Positions 10,189 to 21,405 of a DNA stretch of 64,000 nucleotides are shown piece by piece. The notes beneath the pieces are model-generated. The model made no database searches, was not told where the DNA came from, and saw only the letters and a list, made by a program, of their open reading frames with translations. Origin of the DNA: Ascaphus truei. Its lineage: Eukaryota > Chordata > Amphibia > Anura > Ascaphidae. The translations under genes were made by a program, and so were the position numbers. Location of the stretch: NCBI GenBank assembly GCA_036426205.1, contig WSYH01001942.1:37145-101144 (forward strand), given 5' to 3'. Numbering within the stretch: the first letter of the stretch is position 1; each line of letters opens with the position of its first letter.

Positions 10189-12247
10189 GGCTTTTTAAAA
10201 TCAGCATTCTGCATACAGCATACTGTAGCTGTCCAGAAAAGTCCTGCACAGAATAATGCAGTCTTAGCATGTAAGTCCTTACAGAAATAAATAAATACAT
10301 TTTCCCAAGCCCTATTTCAAATTTTGATTAAAACCCCAAATTGTCGAACTGCTCACATATTGAAATTCACAGGCTTCAGAATCTGAACCTGTGAACATGC
10401 CCATCCTTAATTTTGTATCATATTCTGGATGATTGATATTACAAAGTATACATATATACATCAATACACAGTGTATAATACTGTACTAACATAGCCAGTG
10501 TTGTGGATCACATTTGTAGACAACAAGATTTCAGAAATGTCTGGATGCTTATTTAGAAAGAGAATGTATCTTGAGTAAAAAAAAATTCTTATCACATATA
10601 CAGTAACTATCACATATAACTCTGAAACAGTGTACAAAATGTGTGGGTTGTTCTCTATATAAATAAAAAAATGTACTATTTGCATGGAAATGTTCTTGAG
10701 AAAATTGGCCTATTTAGAAGCAAACAAAATCTATTTTTGTATGTAATTTTATCCACAGAATAAATTTGCCTTGCACTGCTTTGCACTTGATTTATATTTC
10801 TTTGCTTTCAAAGATGCAGTCTTTCGAGTCTATAAAATTATGTTAGAACATTGCTTAAGAAAACAATAGTTTATATGAAAAACATTATTCTAAAGCTTTG
10901 CATTTGCTCTTGAATGATTATGTTTCACAAAGCTGCAATAGCATTTAATTTATACCTTGTTTTGTATTTGAAGTCCTATCATTTGCTGATAATTTGTCAA
11001 AATATGTTAGAAAATGCAGAGAATTATCTGAATATGAATATTATCTTCTGACTGCTGTTCCTGTGATTTACCACTTCCATTGTAATACTGCATTTTTTTT
11101 AATGATGTACTGACCTTACCATGCATGAACTTTGAGGATAGCATTAAGGAGTGAATGAAAAGTACACCTACAGAACACGCTTACATTTTTTCTCCTGAGA
11201 ACAAATTTGATAGAAGTATGCTTTCATTAAATTACTCATCTGCTCTTTAACACAATATAAATCTAATCTTGATTTTAAAATATAAATAAACATTGGATAT
11301 ATTTATTTTAATGTGTGCTTTAATAGCAATCTTTAACCTAGATACTTCAGATAAGATTGCTGTTGTCCAGCACAGGAATATTTAATATTATTGTTTAAAA
11401 ATGGGTTATAAATCAAGATACCCAAATCCTATTTTACCATAATCCACCCTAACCAACAATGACGCAAACTACAGTAATATATTTTTCCTCATCGTTTTTG
11501 TCCTACGTATGGTGCAGCTTAAAGTTTGGGAAATAAGTTAAGGAGGATTTTTCTTTATTAGAGTATAATGCATCCACATTTATATACTCTATGGGGCCTA
11601 TTCTAGTAGCTTCGATGATTTTGCTGCATCTAGAATGATGTGGCATGTTCCCGCCGAACGATTTGTCATTTGTGTTATCACGATATTCAAAAAGAATCTG
11701 AAACCCTCTCAAACCGTGAGGCAGGAACATGCCAAAACCGTTAGGCATATCAGCAATGTGATCTCAGCTTTTTCTAAGTTCTCCCCGTACGATCTGGCCG
11801 CAGTCTGAGATGTTGCAACGAGAAAAAGAAATCCCTCTTGAACGCACTCAGTGTGTCTGATATAAATGAGTGTAAATTAAAATAGTTTATTGAATCTTAA
11901 TTTAAAAGAAAGTATCGAAATTGGTAGGATAGAATATATGGCCAATTGGTGAACAAAACACAAAAATGCATTCAAATAAAATTGAACCACACAAGGTTAC
12001 CATTTATTCCCAGGTCGTCCACATAGTGATGGCACATATAAAGCTATGCATTCAGCTTAGTCCAGATATCAATCGTCTAATGTAGTGCAAGTCACAGATT
12101 AGTGACTGTGGACTGGGATAGTCAATGTGTATGGAACCTGTGTTTGTGGAAAGTTTGGATGTACAAATGAATATACTAAAATAGTAGATCACATGCTCCT
12201 TTATTTAGTACCAAAATATATAGTACATATTATATTCTCATTCTAAG
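10189..12247. other. AT-rich DNA with no gene seen
   Basis: About 2 kb of AT-rich sequence without a convincing ORF or known repeat. A GGGGCCTATTCTAG stretch at 11595 resembles the Harbinger-like terminus but has no partner. 11780-11950 resembles terminal sequence of the Penelope-type repeats only vaguely. Confidence 0.6.
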
Positions 12248-13401
12248 TGTGACGGTAGGGCATAGCCGGCCTTCATTAATAAAGGTGGAAACTGTCTGGC
12301 TGCCCCTGAAACTGTATGGCAAGGGCTGAGAGTGTCAGCTCATGGGTCTAATATTGTACCTTACTGTGTTGCCCTGTAACGTTGTTCTCTTTTTATACTG
12401 TCCCCCATATGGTTATAAGCTAAGAACTGTGTGTGGGGGGTTAACTGTGTAAGCCCAGTGGGCTAGTTAATGCAGTCCCTTTGACTCATGGGCCCGTATC
12501 TGCCTGTGCAAGCTTATAACTGGATGGCCTTGTATGGGTGGCCTCTTATGAGAAATAGCTGCAGGGCAGAGACTTCTGGCACATGAGGGAAAATGGGGGG
12601 GATATTTTAACCTCTATAGCCTGCCAGCAAGGTATTCATAGCTGGGATCTTGGAGAAGAGAATGTTTTCAAACCCCCACATGATAGGTGCAAATGGTGGA
12701 GTGCCAGCTCTTGTGTCTAAAGGTTGTTTTTCTGTGTTTTAAAACTGCCACACATTTTGTGTTTGAGCTATGAGTGGAACTGCATACAGGACAAAAGGCA
12801 GCCACATGAAATTAGCATTTCAAAGCAAAACCAGTTAGGTTTATGCACACGGCCAAGGGGGGGGAGGATTACAGGATATCTGCCTTTGTTTCCTCCAGAC
12901 GTATAGGAGCCTTGACAGCAGGAGGTCTGGGACTAACTAAAAACGGCCCTGTATGTCAAAACTCATAAGCATGTTTTCCATTGGCAAGTTCTGCATTTAT
13001 CCCTCCTATCAATGAATGAGCAATTTCAATCCCTGCTGTAATTGGCCCCTCAGTGTCTTAGGTAGGCAAACCAGCCTATATAAGAGCGTGCAGTAAAGCA
13101 GCTCTCTCTCTCTTTTTCACCTGCCTGTTTCCCTGATGTGAAGAGACGCTGCTGCTGGGCCTCTCACCTGTGCTTCTGAGTGAAAGAGCTATTCACACAG
13201 AGAAGCATGGGGGAGGAAAGGCCTAACCAGCAGGCTGGTTTTCGGTCCAGGAGTCCAAAACCGGGGTCCTATCAAGGTAAGCCTTTGCTGAAGCAGGCGC
13301 ATTGCAACCAGGAAAGGACTAGATCTCCTTCCCCAGACCCCCGCAAGTGTGTATATTCTCTGTTTTTCATATTTCTGTGTGTTTCCGAGGAACCTATTCA
13401 T
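12248..13401 (+). mobile_element. LTR-like block
   Basis: Begins TGTGACGGTAGGGC, holds a TATA-like CCTATATAAGAGCG at about 13073-13086, then a pyrimidine-rich leader and a CA near 13400. The layout fits U3-R-U5 of an LTR. I found no target duplication, primer site or second copy, so boundaries and identity are tentative. Short frames inside (12724-12906, 13180-13407) have no recognised domain. Confidence 0.35.
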
Positions 13402-13407
13402 GGCTGA

Positions 13408-13612
13408 AATCCACCAACAGTAAATTCATGCCCCCCAAAGTCTATGTAACGCAAGACTCCGCCCTACACATTCCGTCTGTATAAGACTTCCTCAGGGGTT
13501 ATATAATCTCCCCTAATATCCCCTGAGGAAGTATTATACAAACAAAATGCATAGGGTGGAGTCGTGCGTTACATAGATTTTGTGGGGCATTCATTTACAG
13601 CTGGTGGATTTA
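13408..13612. repeat. 205-bp palindrome with Penelope-type terminal motif
   Basis: Two ~100-bp arms pair around 13510. The arms contain CCTGAGGAAGT and CCACCAACAG and their reverse complements. Motifs of this type, followed by a GTTTCG/ACGAAAC-like box, mark terminal repeats of Penelope-like elements elsewhere in this window. It looks like two terminal repeats joined head to head. Confidence 0.65.
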
Positions 13613-13659
13613 ACCCAAGAATAAGTTCCAGGTATTCCATCCAGTGGTATACTACAACC

Positions 13660-14235
13660 AATCAGATTGGGTATTTAGTTCACACAATCTGATTGGCGGA
13701 AGAACCATTTGACGGCAGCCATGTTGCTTTTGGTGACGTCATGTCAAAAGGAAAGGAAGCACGGTCATTCTAATTGGCTGGCTTCACTTCCTTTACATGA
13801 CTCACCAAAAAAACAAAAAATAAACATATTGTTTAAGCAGCCAATCAGAGGCGTGTGAACCATTTGCACTCAAATGTGACAACACAGGCCTACAATAGCC
13901 TGTGCAGCCTCATTTGACAACAAGAAGCCGAGGAGGGAGGGCCTCCTCCTCCAATAGGATTACAAAGGCGTGCCTGCTGAATATGAATGAAGGTGAAGAA
14001 GAAGATATGGAAGAAGAAGATAGAAGACACAGAAAGAGACAAAATTGGATTACAATTTACAGATGAAGAAAAAGAAAGAAGAAAAGGACTTTGGATTTTT
14101 TTTTACCAGCGGCCCGTTGCTGTTTGGGATTGTGGATTGGTTCGAGAGCTTGCGGTAACCACGCGAATTGGAGGGTGAAGACATCGAAAGTCAAGGAAAA
14201 AAATTGAATGTATGTTATTTTTCATTTACAGGTTT
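13660..14235 (+). mobile_element. Composite family copy 2, module D (promoter-like start and exon-like ORF)
   Basis: Aligns by eye with 31610-32080 and with the reverse complement of 39000-39240. The first part has CCAAT-type sites (ATTGGC, CCAATCAGA) and a consensus CRE TGACGTCA at 13734-13741. Next comes a purine-rich ORF at 13987-14178 whose end, TDEEKERRKG...LVRELAVTTRIGG, matches TDEERRK...TVRELVDSTGFGG in the copy at 31880-32037. The later TTTACAGG resembles a 3' splice site. It could be the decayed first exon of a transposase, but I cannot assign it to a family. Confidence 0.55.
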
Positions 14236-14289
14236 TTTTTATTGTATTTTTTTGGTGATTGCATTTTTTTTTAACATTTTCATTCAAAA

Positions 14290-14746
14290 TGTATTTATGT
14301 ATGGCCCTTTAGTTGAAGGACACTCACTTTAAGTACACTCGCGAGTTAGGACATATCGCCCAATAGGCAAATGGCAGCTCGCGCATACACCTGTCAGCAC
14401 GTCATGAACAGCAATACCTGCTCCCTACCTGTACCAAAGCAATGCGCAAGCGGGGAGACTATAGAGCCTGTTACAAATGCATTATTTACATTAGTTATGC
14501 ACGTATATAATAATTGCAGTACAGTACATGCATCGATAAGTGTGGGAAAAGGGAGTGCTCCACTTTAAGTACATTTTTGCTTTACATACATGCTTTGGAC
14601 CCATTGTTGGACCCAATACATTAATGCAGGGTATGCCTTTAAATCATATAGTAAGAAGAGAAGCAATGGTTGTTTTGGCAAATGCTTGTGTGTATTTTAA
14701 ATGTATATTGGTTCTTTGTTTTTAAATTTGTATGCTATATTGTTGC
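14290..14746. other. Unclassified sequence inside composite copy 2
   Basis: No recognised domain. The words CACTTTAAGTACA occur twice (about 14325 and 14560), perhaps marking a small inserted repeat. Confidence 0.4.
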
Positions 14747-14985
14747 TTATTTATTTTTTTATTTATAAAAATTGTTTACCAGGAAGTAATACATTGAGAG
14801 TTACCTCTCGTTTTCAAGTATGTCCTCAGCACTGAGTTATAAAAAATACATGGTTACATTAAAAGAACAAGACTATACAGTGAATTCATAGACATTTCAT
14901 GCACAGATAGAGTTGGAAAATTGGGTACAAGGGATAAAGGGCTTATGAGTTTCAGATTGAAATAGAGCAGCGTTAACATCACCGA
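14747..14985 (-). mobile_element. LINE 3' tail (family of 51010-51755)
   Basis: Contains GGAAGTAATACATTGAGAG, TTACCTCTCGTTTTCAAG and an AT-rich end. The same tail follows the stop codon of the LINE frame at 51195-51755, identifying it as the 3' end of that family on the minus strand. No coding part is present. Confidence 0.75.
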
Positions 14986-15240
14986 ACATCAGCGAACGAC
15001 AGCAAATGGCTCACACCCTTTGGCTGCCCATTCGGCTGCACCAAAGGCTGTCCGCCTTTGGGGCAACACAGATGTACACTGGGGTGGTTGAGATTGAAAC
15101 TGCTGCAGCTGTGAACAAAAAGATATTGTGTCCTCTTGGCTCATTAACATTCCAGTGGTGGGGGTTGATGTTCCACAAAGTACAAGCACATGTTAACCCT
15201 TAGCACGCTGGTCCTTTGCAGAGGGGAGCAGTTTTTTGAT
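14986..15240. repeat. ~203-bp satellite unit linked to LINE tail
   Basis: One unit of a repeat also at 25060-25500 (about two units) and 31310-31460. Landmarks: GGCTGTCCGCCTTTGGGGC, ACACTGGGGTGGTTGAGATT, GTTCCACAAAGTACAAGC and GTTAACCCTTAGCA. Here and at 24805 it is fused to the same LINE tail. Confidence 0.75.
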
Positions 15241-15815
15241 GCATATTGATGTAGTGTTCAGGAATTTTTGCTGTTGTTTTAAATTGTTTATTTCTGACTT
15301 TTGATTGGTGTTTGCTTTTTAATGTTGGATTATTTTTTTACTTTTGATTTTGAATGATGCAGTTTCTTTTGATATTTATTTTATTTATTCATGGTTTTGT
15401 TTTGGTGTTTTAATTGTTTATTTTGGTCTTTATTTTGGATTTGTTTAATTGATTTGTGGTAATTTTTTTCGGTTTACTTTTTTATTTGTTTTTAGTTAAA
15501 GATTGTTTTGAATGCATTGGATCTTATATTTGATCGTTTATTTTTAGGTTGAACATTGACTGGTATAGTGTTAAATCATGCCCATATTATATGGACATGA
15601 TGTTCCCACTGTGCCATTCAATTGTTTGATTGGCATTAGTAATATGTTTATTTTTCAATGTAATGTTGTTTTATTTGGACCTGTTTTTTTATTCCTTCGC
15701 CATTTTTTGCTATAGTGGTAAAGTATGCCCATATTATATGAGCATGATGTACCCACTGTACCAATGAATGGGAAGGTGCCTGGAGAGGGTGGTTAGGCCT
15801 TCTGGGTGGGTAGTG
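15241..15815 (+). mobile_element. Composite family copy 2, modules E and F (AT-rich tract and stem-loops)
   Basis: T-rich tract with repeated TTTATTTTGG-like words, then two small stem-loops of the type GCCCATATTATATGG at about 15580 and 15727. The same order appears at 32100-32720, 19600-19740 (F only) and on the minus strand at 37660-38990. Confidence 0.6.
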
Positions 15816-15827
15816 GGAGAGGGTGGG

Positions 15828-15881
15828 TTAACCCCTTTATTACTATAGCGGTTAATAATCGCTAAAGTGATTAAGGGATTA
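15828..15881. repeat. 54-bp stem-loop of module A, copy 2
   Basis: Inverted repeat TTAACCCC... to ...AAGGGATTA around ATAGCGGTTAATAATCGCTA. Recurs at 6846, 19775, 32755 and 37556. Confidence 0.75.
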
Positions 15882-15900
15882 AAGGACATTAGATTGTACT

Positions 15901-16255
15901 GTCGCGGCCGAGTTTATTCTAACATTTACCCGGTCTCGGCTGCGACAGATTCCGGGCACGCGCCGCATTCTCCCGCACCCGCGCCGGAGCCTCGGAGGAC
16001 CAGTCCTCCGATCGGGGCTTCTCCATCCCCTCTCTGGGTCCGCCGGGTCCCCCGGAGCCCCCCAACGCCACCCCCCACATTAGGAGCAACCCAGGGCTCC
16101 CTCGGGAAGCCCTGGGCACGCGCGCCATGCGCGCACGCTCCCGATGAAGCGTGACCGCGCATCGATGACGCTCGGCACGCCGAGGGAAAACAATGAAGAA
16201 ACCGGAACTCCACGTGGCTTGCGGCTCGAGCCGAATTCAAATAAAGTGTGCCGCC
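15901..16255. mobile_element. ~355-bp CpG-rich insertion with short inverted ends
   Basis: Interrupts module A between the stem-loop and the exon-like piece; the other copies lack it. Ends show a weak inverted match (GCGGCCGAGTTTATTC against GGCGGCACACTTTATTTG). A similar length and a similar ACACTTTATTCGAG end are seen in the element at 28923-29271, so both may be one family. Very rich in CpG. Frames here (for example 15867-16154) have no known domain. Confidence 0.45.
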
Positions 16256-16460
16256 TCTGTATGTTTGATTGTACTGCATTGTTTGTGGCAATGGAGGACA
16301 TGGAAAGTGATGAGGATGAGGACGGCCTTCTTCGTGGCAGCCTGGCAGGGGTGAGTGCAAGTTTTAATTTAATTTTATTTCTGCAGCTTAGTATTTTATT
16401 TGAAATGGGCAAATGCACTATTATCCATATCTGGATAAAAGTAATTTTGCCCATACATTA
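16256..16460 (+). mobile_element. Composite family copy 2, module A exon-like piece
   Basis: ATG at 16291 opens an acidic frame MEDMESDEDEDGLLRGSLAG that meets a splice-donor sequence GGCAGG|GGTGAGT at about 16350. The same unit with GTAAGT lies at 19878-19924, 32859-32905, 37459 (minus) and, weaker, 6990. The stem-loop around CTATTATCCATATCTGG follows at 16405-16453. An adjoining tract (16520-16640) occupies the VNTR position of the other copies but is less GC-rich. Confidence 0.6.
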
Positions 16461-16739
16461 CTGTATGTGTTAGGGGGGAGAGGGGTGTATTTATTTCCCG
16501 TTTTATTTTTTGTTTTTTTTTAAAGCACAGGATTGGTATCGCAAGCCAGGATATCCTTCCGATGATATGTGAGATCTCAGATGACTGGATACTCCCGATG
16601 TTGTGTGGGCTCCCAGGTGACAGGATACGCCTGATATAGGAAGCAGAAAAAGACACACAAATAGTGTAATATTGTAAGTACTAATACAGATCTTATAATA
16701 TATAGTATATACACTCACATTATATTGTGTGGTAATGCG

Positions 16740-17390
16740 CTTTTCGGTTGTTCAAGTAACCAATTTATGAAGACTTGTTTAGCCACAGAATACTCCAGCA
16801 GGAAAGGAAAAGGATGCAGGAAAAGGTATAGAAACTTTATGATGAATAAAAAATATTAAAAGCACTAAAAATCTGCATACATAGATAACCATAAAGGTAG
16901 TCCAAACACAACTGTGTCCCCACTCTCAGTATACTCCAGTGATGGCTATACACCAGGGGACACCACACAGAGGGGGTACAGAGCTTCAGACAGCTCTCAT
17001 GGTCTATCTTATCCAGCAGGTATGCAAGATATGGCTCAGGTATGTCCCAACGCATTTTGTCCCATAAGACTTCTTCAAGGGGATTTCCTTTATGGTTATC
17101 TATGTATGTAATACCACCCTTATTCGTATCTGGTTTCAATACAGTATCACACTATTGTGCGTTCCCCTTCTTTTCCCCCCTCATATATTCCTACCTGGAT
17201 GTGAGTGCGCATTGGATCCCTCTTCTCTACAAACTTTTAGTGATTTCAGAACAAACTCACCAAAAAAACCTGTGCGGCACCCATCAAGGATGTCTACATC
17301 CAATATTGTGACTAATAGTATCCTTTGATTGATACTGTATACTCATAGTATCTTTGCGCTCATGTCCTCCTTCCTACCTATATATATATG
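16740..17390. other. Possible Penelope terminal region
   Basis: Contains CCCAACGCATTTTGTCCC followed by CTTCTTCAAGGGG (17036-17083). In reverse this has the CCCCTTGAAGAAG...ACAAAATGCG order found near termini of Penelope-like elements. No ORF or boundary is recognised. Confidence 0.4.
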
Positions 17391-17464
17391 GAGGTATAGG
17401 GGTTGTTGGGGGCACAGGGTGGGAATCACATATTGCAAGGTTTATTGTGGGAAATTGCAACCAA

Positions 17465-17860
17465 TAAAGCTAACCGCTAAGGTAATGAAACTGCTTTAAT
17501 GTATTTTTTTTTCATCCTGTGCAGGAGTAGGAGGTTTCCTGAGCTGAACCGCTTTGATTTCAGGCTCAGGGACCCCCTGCTTCATGAGTTACAGGCCATT
17601 GTATGGGGCATCGGATGTCAGCATCACTGCCATTTTTTAAGCGTCCGTGTCACATGACGCGGGACATTTAAATAATGGAGGAGATACCGGCACCCCATTT
17701 CTGGGCCTTTAACTCAGAAAGCAGGGGGTCGCCAAGGCTGAAATCAATGTGGTTCATCTCTGAAGACCCGCTGCTCCCGCACACTATTAATAAAAATTAC
17801 ATTAATGCAGCTTCATTACCATAACGGAAAGCCGCTATGGTAATTAATTATTTGTTACTG
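17465..17860. repeat. Snap-back hairpin module B, copy 2
   Basis: Imperfect inverted repeat with arms of roughly 120-130 bp centred near 17650 at GTCACATGACGCGGGACA. The arms carry GAGCTGAACCGC and AGGGACCCCCTGCTTC and their complements. The ends carry CCGCTAAGGTAATGAA and CCATAACGGAAAGCC. Homologous hairpins lie at 33265-33538, 63205-63462 and 63565-63805. Confidence 0.7.
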
Positions 17861-17899
17861 ATATGTTTGTTTTGATACTAGTGTACGTGAGCAGGGTGT

Positions 17900-18134
17900 C
17901 TCCTGAGCTGAACCGCTCTTACGGGCTGATTTTTTTCCAATCAGCTATCATTCTTTAGATTTTTAAGCACGATTGCAGGGGAAAAAAACAGCTTCTGCGA
18001 TCGGGCATGTTTTTGCGCGCACCTTCCCAAATGCACTTCACTTCTTACTGAATCCCACGTCTGGCTTCATTTTTTAACATGGGATTAAAAATTTCCCATT
18101 CTGGCACAAAAGCTCACTGCTTAGTGAATCACCC
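17900..18134. mobile_element. Right terminus of composite family copy 2
   Basis: Ends at 18134 with a sequence that, read inward, is GGGTGATTCACTAAGCAGTG. This matches the left end at 6326 (GGGGCCTATTTACTAAACAGTG). The left end of this copy is not located. Confidence 0.5.
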
Positions 18135-18792
18135 ATATGTAACCCCACAAGACAAAATAAGGGGAGACGTCTTTCTGGTATTTATTTATTTTTTTGTTTG
18201 GCAATAACATTCCCTTTAAGACATTGAAGTTTTAAACATTCTTTCTGAAAAATCAGAATAAGGGTAAAGGGAAAAGTACTATGGAAAGGATCAAGGAAAA
18301 AGTCTGCCATAGATAAGAAATCATAATTAATCTTTCTAAACAGTACTTCCTCAAAATGCTATCTTTAACAAAGAATACGCACTGTTAGGCAACTCAAGGC
18401 TGCAGGAGCCCAACAATGCAATCCCCACAAAATAGAAGAAAAAAAAAGATACATATTTTAAGCATTTATTTGTATATGAATTTTGCAACAATTGAAGTTT
18501 TAACACAACATCAACAAAAAGAGAGGAGACAGTAAAGAAGAAGAGAATACAGTGTTTATTACAATCTGAGACCTTCTGCTCAATAAGCTTAAATTGGAAT
18601 TTACATTAATAAATGTTCCCAATCCTATATTATAGCCTCCAAAATGTAAATGTATATATGAACTCCATTAGCCTGAACGGACGAAGTTACAAAATAATAC
18701 TACATACTATAGCTAAAAACTCCTTTGGTGCTATCTTATCATGCTTTTTTTTTGTATAGTATTTTTTTATTGAAAGCCTTGCATTACGTATG
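18135..18792. other. AT-rich DNA, nothing recognised
   Basis: No ORF, RNA gene or known repeat signature was seen. Confidence 0.6.
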
Positions 18793-19080
18793 TAACAGGG
18801 TGTGTCCAGCCGTACCTGTTTCTCCCCATCTAGTGTATCTGCTATGTAAGTCCGGTTAAGATCCGGGCATTAGCATGTGTGACAAATACCCCTCTTTTGT
18901 AGCGCTGACGTCTGCCTGGGTTCTTCCCGACACAGTCTTCTAGGGTTATTTATACAAAAAACAGGATCGTGCAAAGTATTATGCTGCTTAACTCAGGCTT
19001 CTGCCTGCTTTATTTTATCCAAGTAAGGTACTGCAGCTTTAACAAGTGTAGATTAGAGGTACTCAGATACTTTCATTCAG
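18793..19080 (+). mobile_element. Truncated LTR, TGTAACAGG family
   Basis: Starts TGTAACAGG and carries TACCTGTTTCTCCCCA and TAGTGTATCTGCTATGTAAG. This matches the outer end of the solo LTR at 52688-53503 read on the minus strand. Similarity fades after about 100-200 bp and the spuma-like LTR begins at 19082. Confidence 0.6.
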
Positions 19081-19081
19081 C

Positions 19082-19581
19082 ACTATGCAGAGATTATATA
19101 GCTAATATGCATTGTCATACTCACAAACAAAAAGATATTATGATAGGTCAGCCAGTCTCAACTAAGTCTCATCTGTGTGATTTCCCACCTCGGTTCGGTT
19201 CTGATTCAATATGGAGTCACGCAAACTTATATAGCATCTTATTGTTTGCTGCGTACGTGTTATATTACCATACTCTGTGGTTACTGACATATGTTGTTTA
19301 TCAGTAGGAATTACGGTTTACTGACGTATGATGTGTTTCAACATTTACCGTTTGACCATGGCCTGTTAATGCGAGTTAGTTCCTCTTTTATGCGTATGTA
19401 CCTATGTCCCAATAACCTGCCACTTCTCAGCAAAACAACCTATTATTTCTAAGACAAAATAGCTAGGATTTTAACAATATGCTCTAAGCTGTACTAGGTC
19501 TTATAATGATACTATACATATATACCTGTGACCTGTATTAATTATGCTTTATATGCCATAAGATACCTGTAATCCATAACA
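19082..19581 (-). mobile_element. Partial spuma-like LTR (second copy)
   Basis: About 500 bp closely matching 5285-5787, from CTATGCAGAGATTATATAGC to the LTR tip ...ATCCATAACA. It includes the TATA-like stretch. The U5 side seen at 5006-5284 is missing, so it is a truncated solo LTR abutting another LTR family. Confidence 0.8.
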
Positions 19582-19599
19582 CTCTGGCGCATGAATTCG

Positions 19600-20130
19600 G
19601 ATCTGATTAAATATTGGAAGCAATATTAGTGTGACCATTGACTGCTATAGTAGCTTATAATGCCCATATTATATGGGTATGATGTACTACTGTGCCACTC
19701 AATGGGTACAGGTTGGGTATTTTGGGGAGGGTGGGTGGTTAGGCCTCCCAGGTGAATAGTGGTGCAGGGTGGTTTAACCCCTTAATTACTATAGCGGTTA
19801 TTAACAGCTAACGTGATTAAGGGGTTAGAGGCCATTAGATTGTATTTTTTTATGTATTGTTGCTGGCAACGGAGGACATGGCCCTGCAGTATGCTGATGA
19901 GGACATCCTTCATGTTGGCAGGGGTAAGTATGAAAGTTTTTATTTACTTTATTTATGCTGGCTGGCTAATGTTGGGTTTAATAATGGGCAAATAATATAT
20001 TATCCATATATGGATAATAGTTATTTTTCACATTACTCTACTATATATGTTTGGTGGGGGGGAGGTGTATTTATAGAAATGTAGGCCATATTTTTTTTTA
20101 AAATAAAGGAATGGTACTGCAGGCCAGCGA
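19600..20130 (+). mobile_element. Composite family copy 3, modules F and A
   Basis: Order: stem-loop at about 19660, 54-bp stem-loop at about 19775-19830, exon-like unit with ATG at 19878 (MALQYADEDILHVG) and donor GGCAGGGGTAAGT at 19924, and stem-loop at about 19985-20035. It matches 32660-33060 closely. Confidence 0.65.
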
Positions 20131-20475
20131 GGACCCACGGGGACAACCCGAGGACCACAAAATGCCCACGGGGACCATCTGAGGACACCTGCTGAGACAC
20201 CCAGGGACCCCTGTGGGGCCCAAGAGGGCCCACAGGCACCTGTGGGAATCACTTGAGGGCCCCCAGACACCCATGGGGATGACCCGGGGGCCCCCAGACA
20301 CCCGCGGGGACAATCTATGGACCCCGTTGTGGCCCACGGACACCCGTGGGGACCACCTGGGGGCCCACAGAGCCAAGCAGGGACCTCCAGACACCCATGG
20401 GAACTCCCAAAGTTACCCTGTGGGGCCTCAGACACTTGTGGGGACCACCCGGGGACTCACGCCAGCCTGTGGTAT
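20130..20475. repeat. GC-rich VNTR (module C), copy 3
   Basis: Roughly nine imperfect ~37-bp units of the type GGGGACCACC, GGGGGCCC, AGACACCC. It ends in GCCAGCCTGTGG, as does the short two-unit version at 33094-33180. The reverse strand gives collagen-like Gly/Pro-rich frames that are by-products of the repeat. 20476-20740 continues with module sequence and CTTCATTACCTTAGCAGT. Confidence 0.75.
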
Positions 20476-21129
20476 TAATCCTGTGTGTAAAAAAAAATAA
20501 TGGTTTTATGTTTGGCCACAAGGGTTGAGTTGTGTATTGTTGTTTATTAAATATTGTAATGGTTTTTGGTGGCCTAGGAGGTGGCTAGTAGGGCTGTTGT
20601 GTGTATTTTTTTATATTGTGGGAAGTGGTGGTGGGTGAATGTGGTATTAGCTCAAAGGATGCGTGTTTAGGCCTACAGGGTGGGTAGCAGAAGGGGTTCA
20701 CCTCTTCATTACCTTAGCAGTAGTGCTTGTCACTTTGACCCAGATAAAATTTAGAAAGAATTGTTACCTTTCTTTTTATGTTTGAGTCACTCTAATAATT
20801 CCTTCCTCCTTGGTTAGCGTGTGATCTCAAGAATTGTGATGATGTTGTACACCTTTTGGCGAAACAGCTCAACCCCGTTAAAGCACGATCAGCTATAACG
20901 CGGATCCGCTTTAACATGATCTGAGTGTTGCTCCAGATTTAGAAACATCTCCAATGTTTTTTTTTTTAAAATAACTTTCAATGCTTTATTGACTTACCGG
21001 CATTGGCAGCTTTCTCCTCTCTGTAGCTCTCTCCTGTCCCTGTTTCATCTGGCTGTGCCCATGTGCGCGGCTTTCAATTTGAGTTTCGAGCGCAGAGGAG
21101 GGTCACATGACCCTTCTCTGACAAATAAC

Positions 21130-21245
21130 AGCCCAACAGTGAATACATTTAATATAATATACTGTACATGCAGGAATCTAACCCATGCCCCTTCATAAGC
21201 TAGTAGCCATTCTCTAGGTGCTACACCACAGGGTTGGTGTGATGA
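21130..21245 (-). mobile_element. tRNA-like SINE head, minus
   Basis: Minus strand holds TGTAGCACCTAGAG (A box-like, 21226-21213) and ATGGGTTAGATTCC (B box-like, about 21185-21172), with the ~40-bp spacing of a tRNA-derived pol III promoter. It is not an intact tRNA. Confidence 0.55.
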
Positions 21246-21334
21246 ATCTGACTCTATAAATAAACTTAACATCTATGGGATTGCATTGTGCAATTAGTGT
21301 TAAGTGTGGTTACAGGGTGACGTTAATCACAACT

Positions 21335-21405
21335 ACTTTGTGGTGTAGCAGCTAGAGACTTGATTCTAGCATATAAAGGGACATGGGTTAAATTCCTGCA
21401 TGATA
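21335..21405 (+). mobile_element. tRNA-like SINE head, plus
   Basis: TGTAGCAGCTAGAG at about 21345 and ATGGGTTAAATTCC at about 21383 match the two boxes of the minus copy next door, giving a head-to-head pair. Confidence 0.55.

Noticed and set aside
9050..10214. Overlapping frames of 66-160 codons
   Set aside because: CpG-rich interior of an inverted-repeat element; several frames open at once on both strands, no domain.
12248..13401. Confirmed solo LTR
   Set aside because: No target duplication or second copy; left as a tentative block.
15867..16360. CpG island of a host gene promoter
   Set aside because: The CpG-rich stretch is an insertion into a transposon module absent from sister copies.
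20028..20528. Collagen-like Gly/Pro frames on both strands
   Set aside because: Produced by the GC-rich VNTR; the same appears reversed at 36801-37276.
21130..21405. Functional tRNA genes
   Set aside because: Only A/B box-like parts; no cloverleaf pairing or acceptor stem could be drawn.
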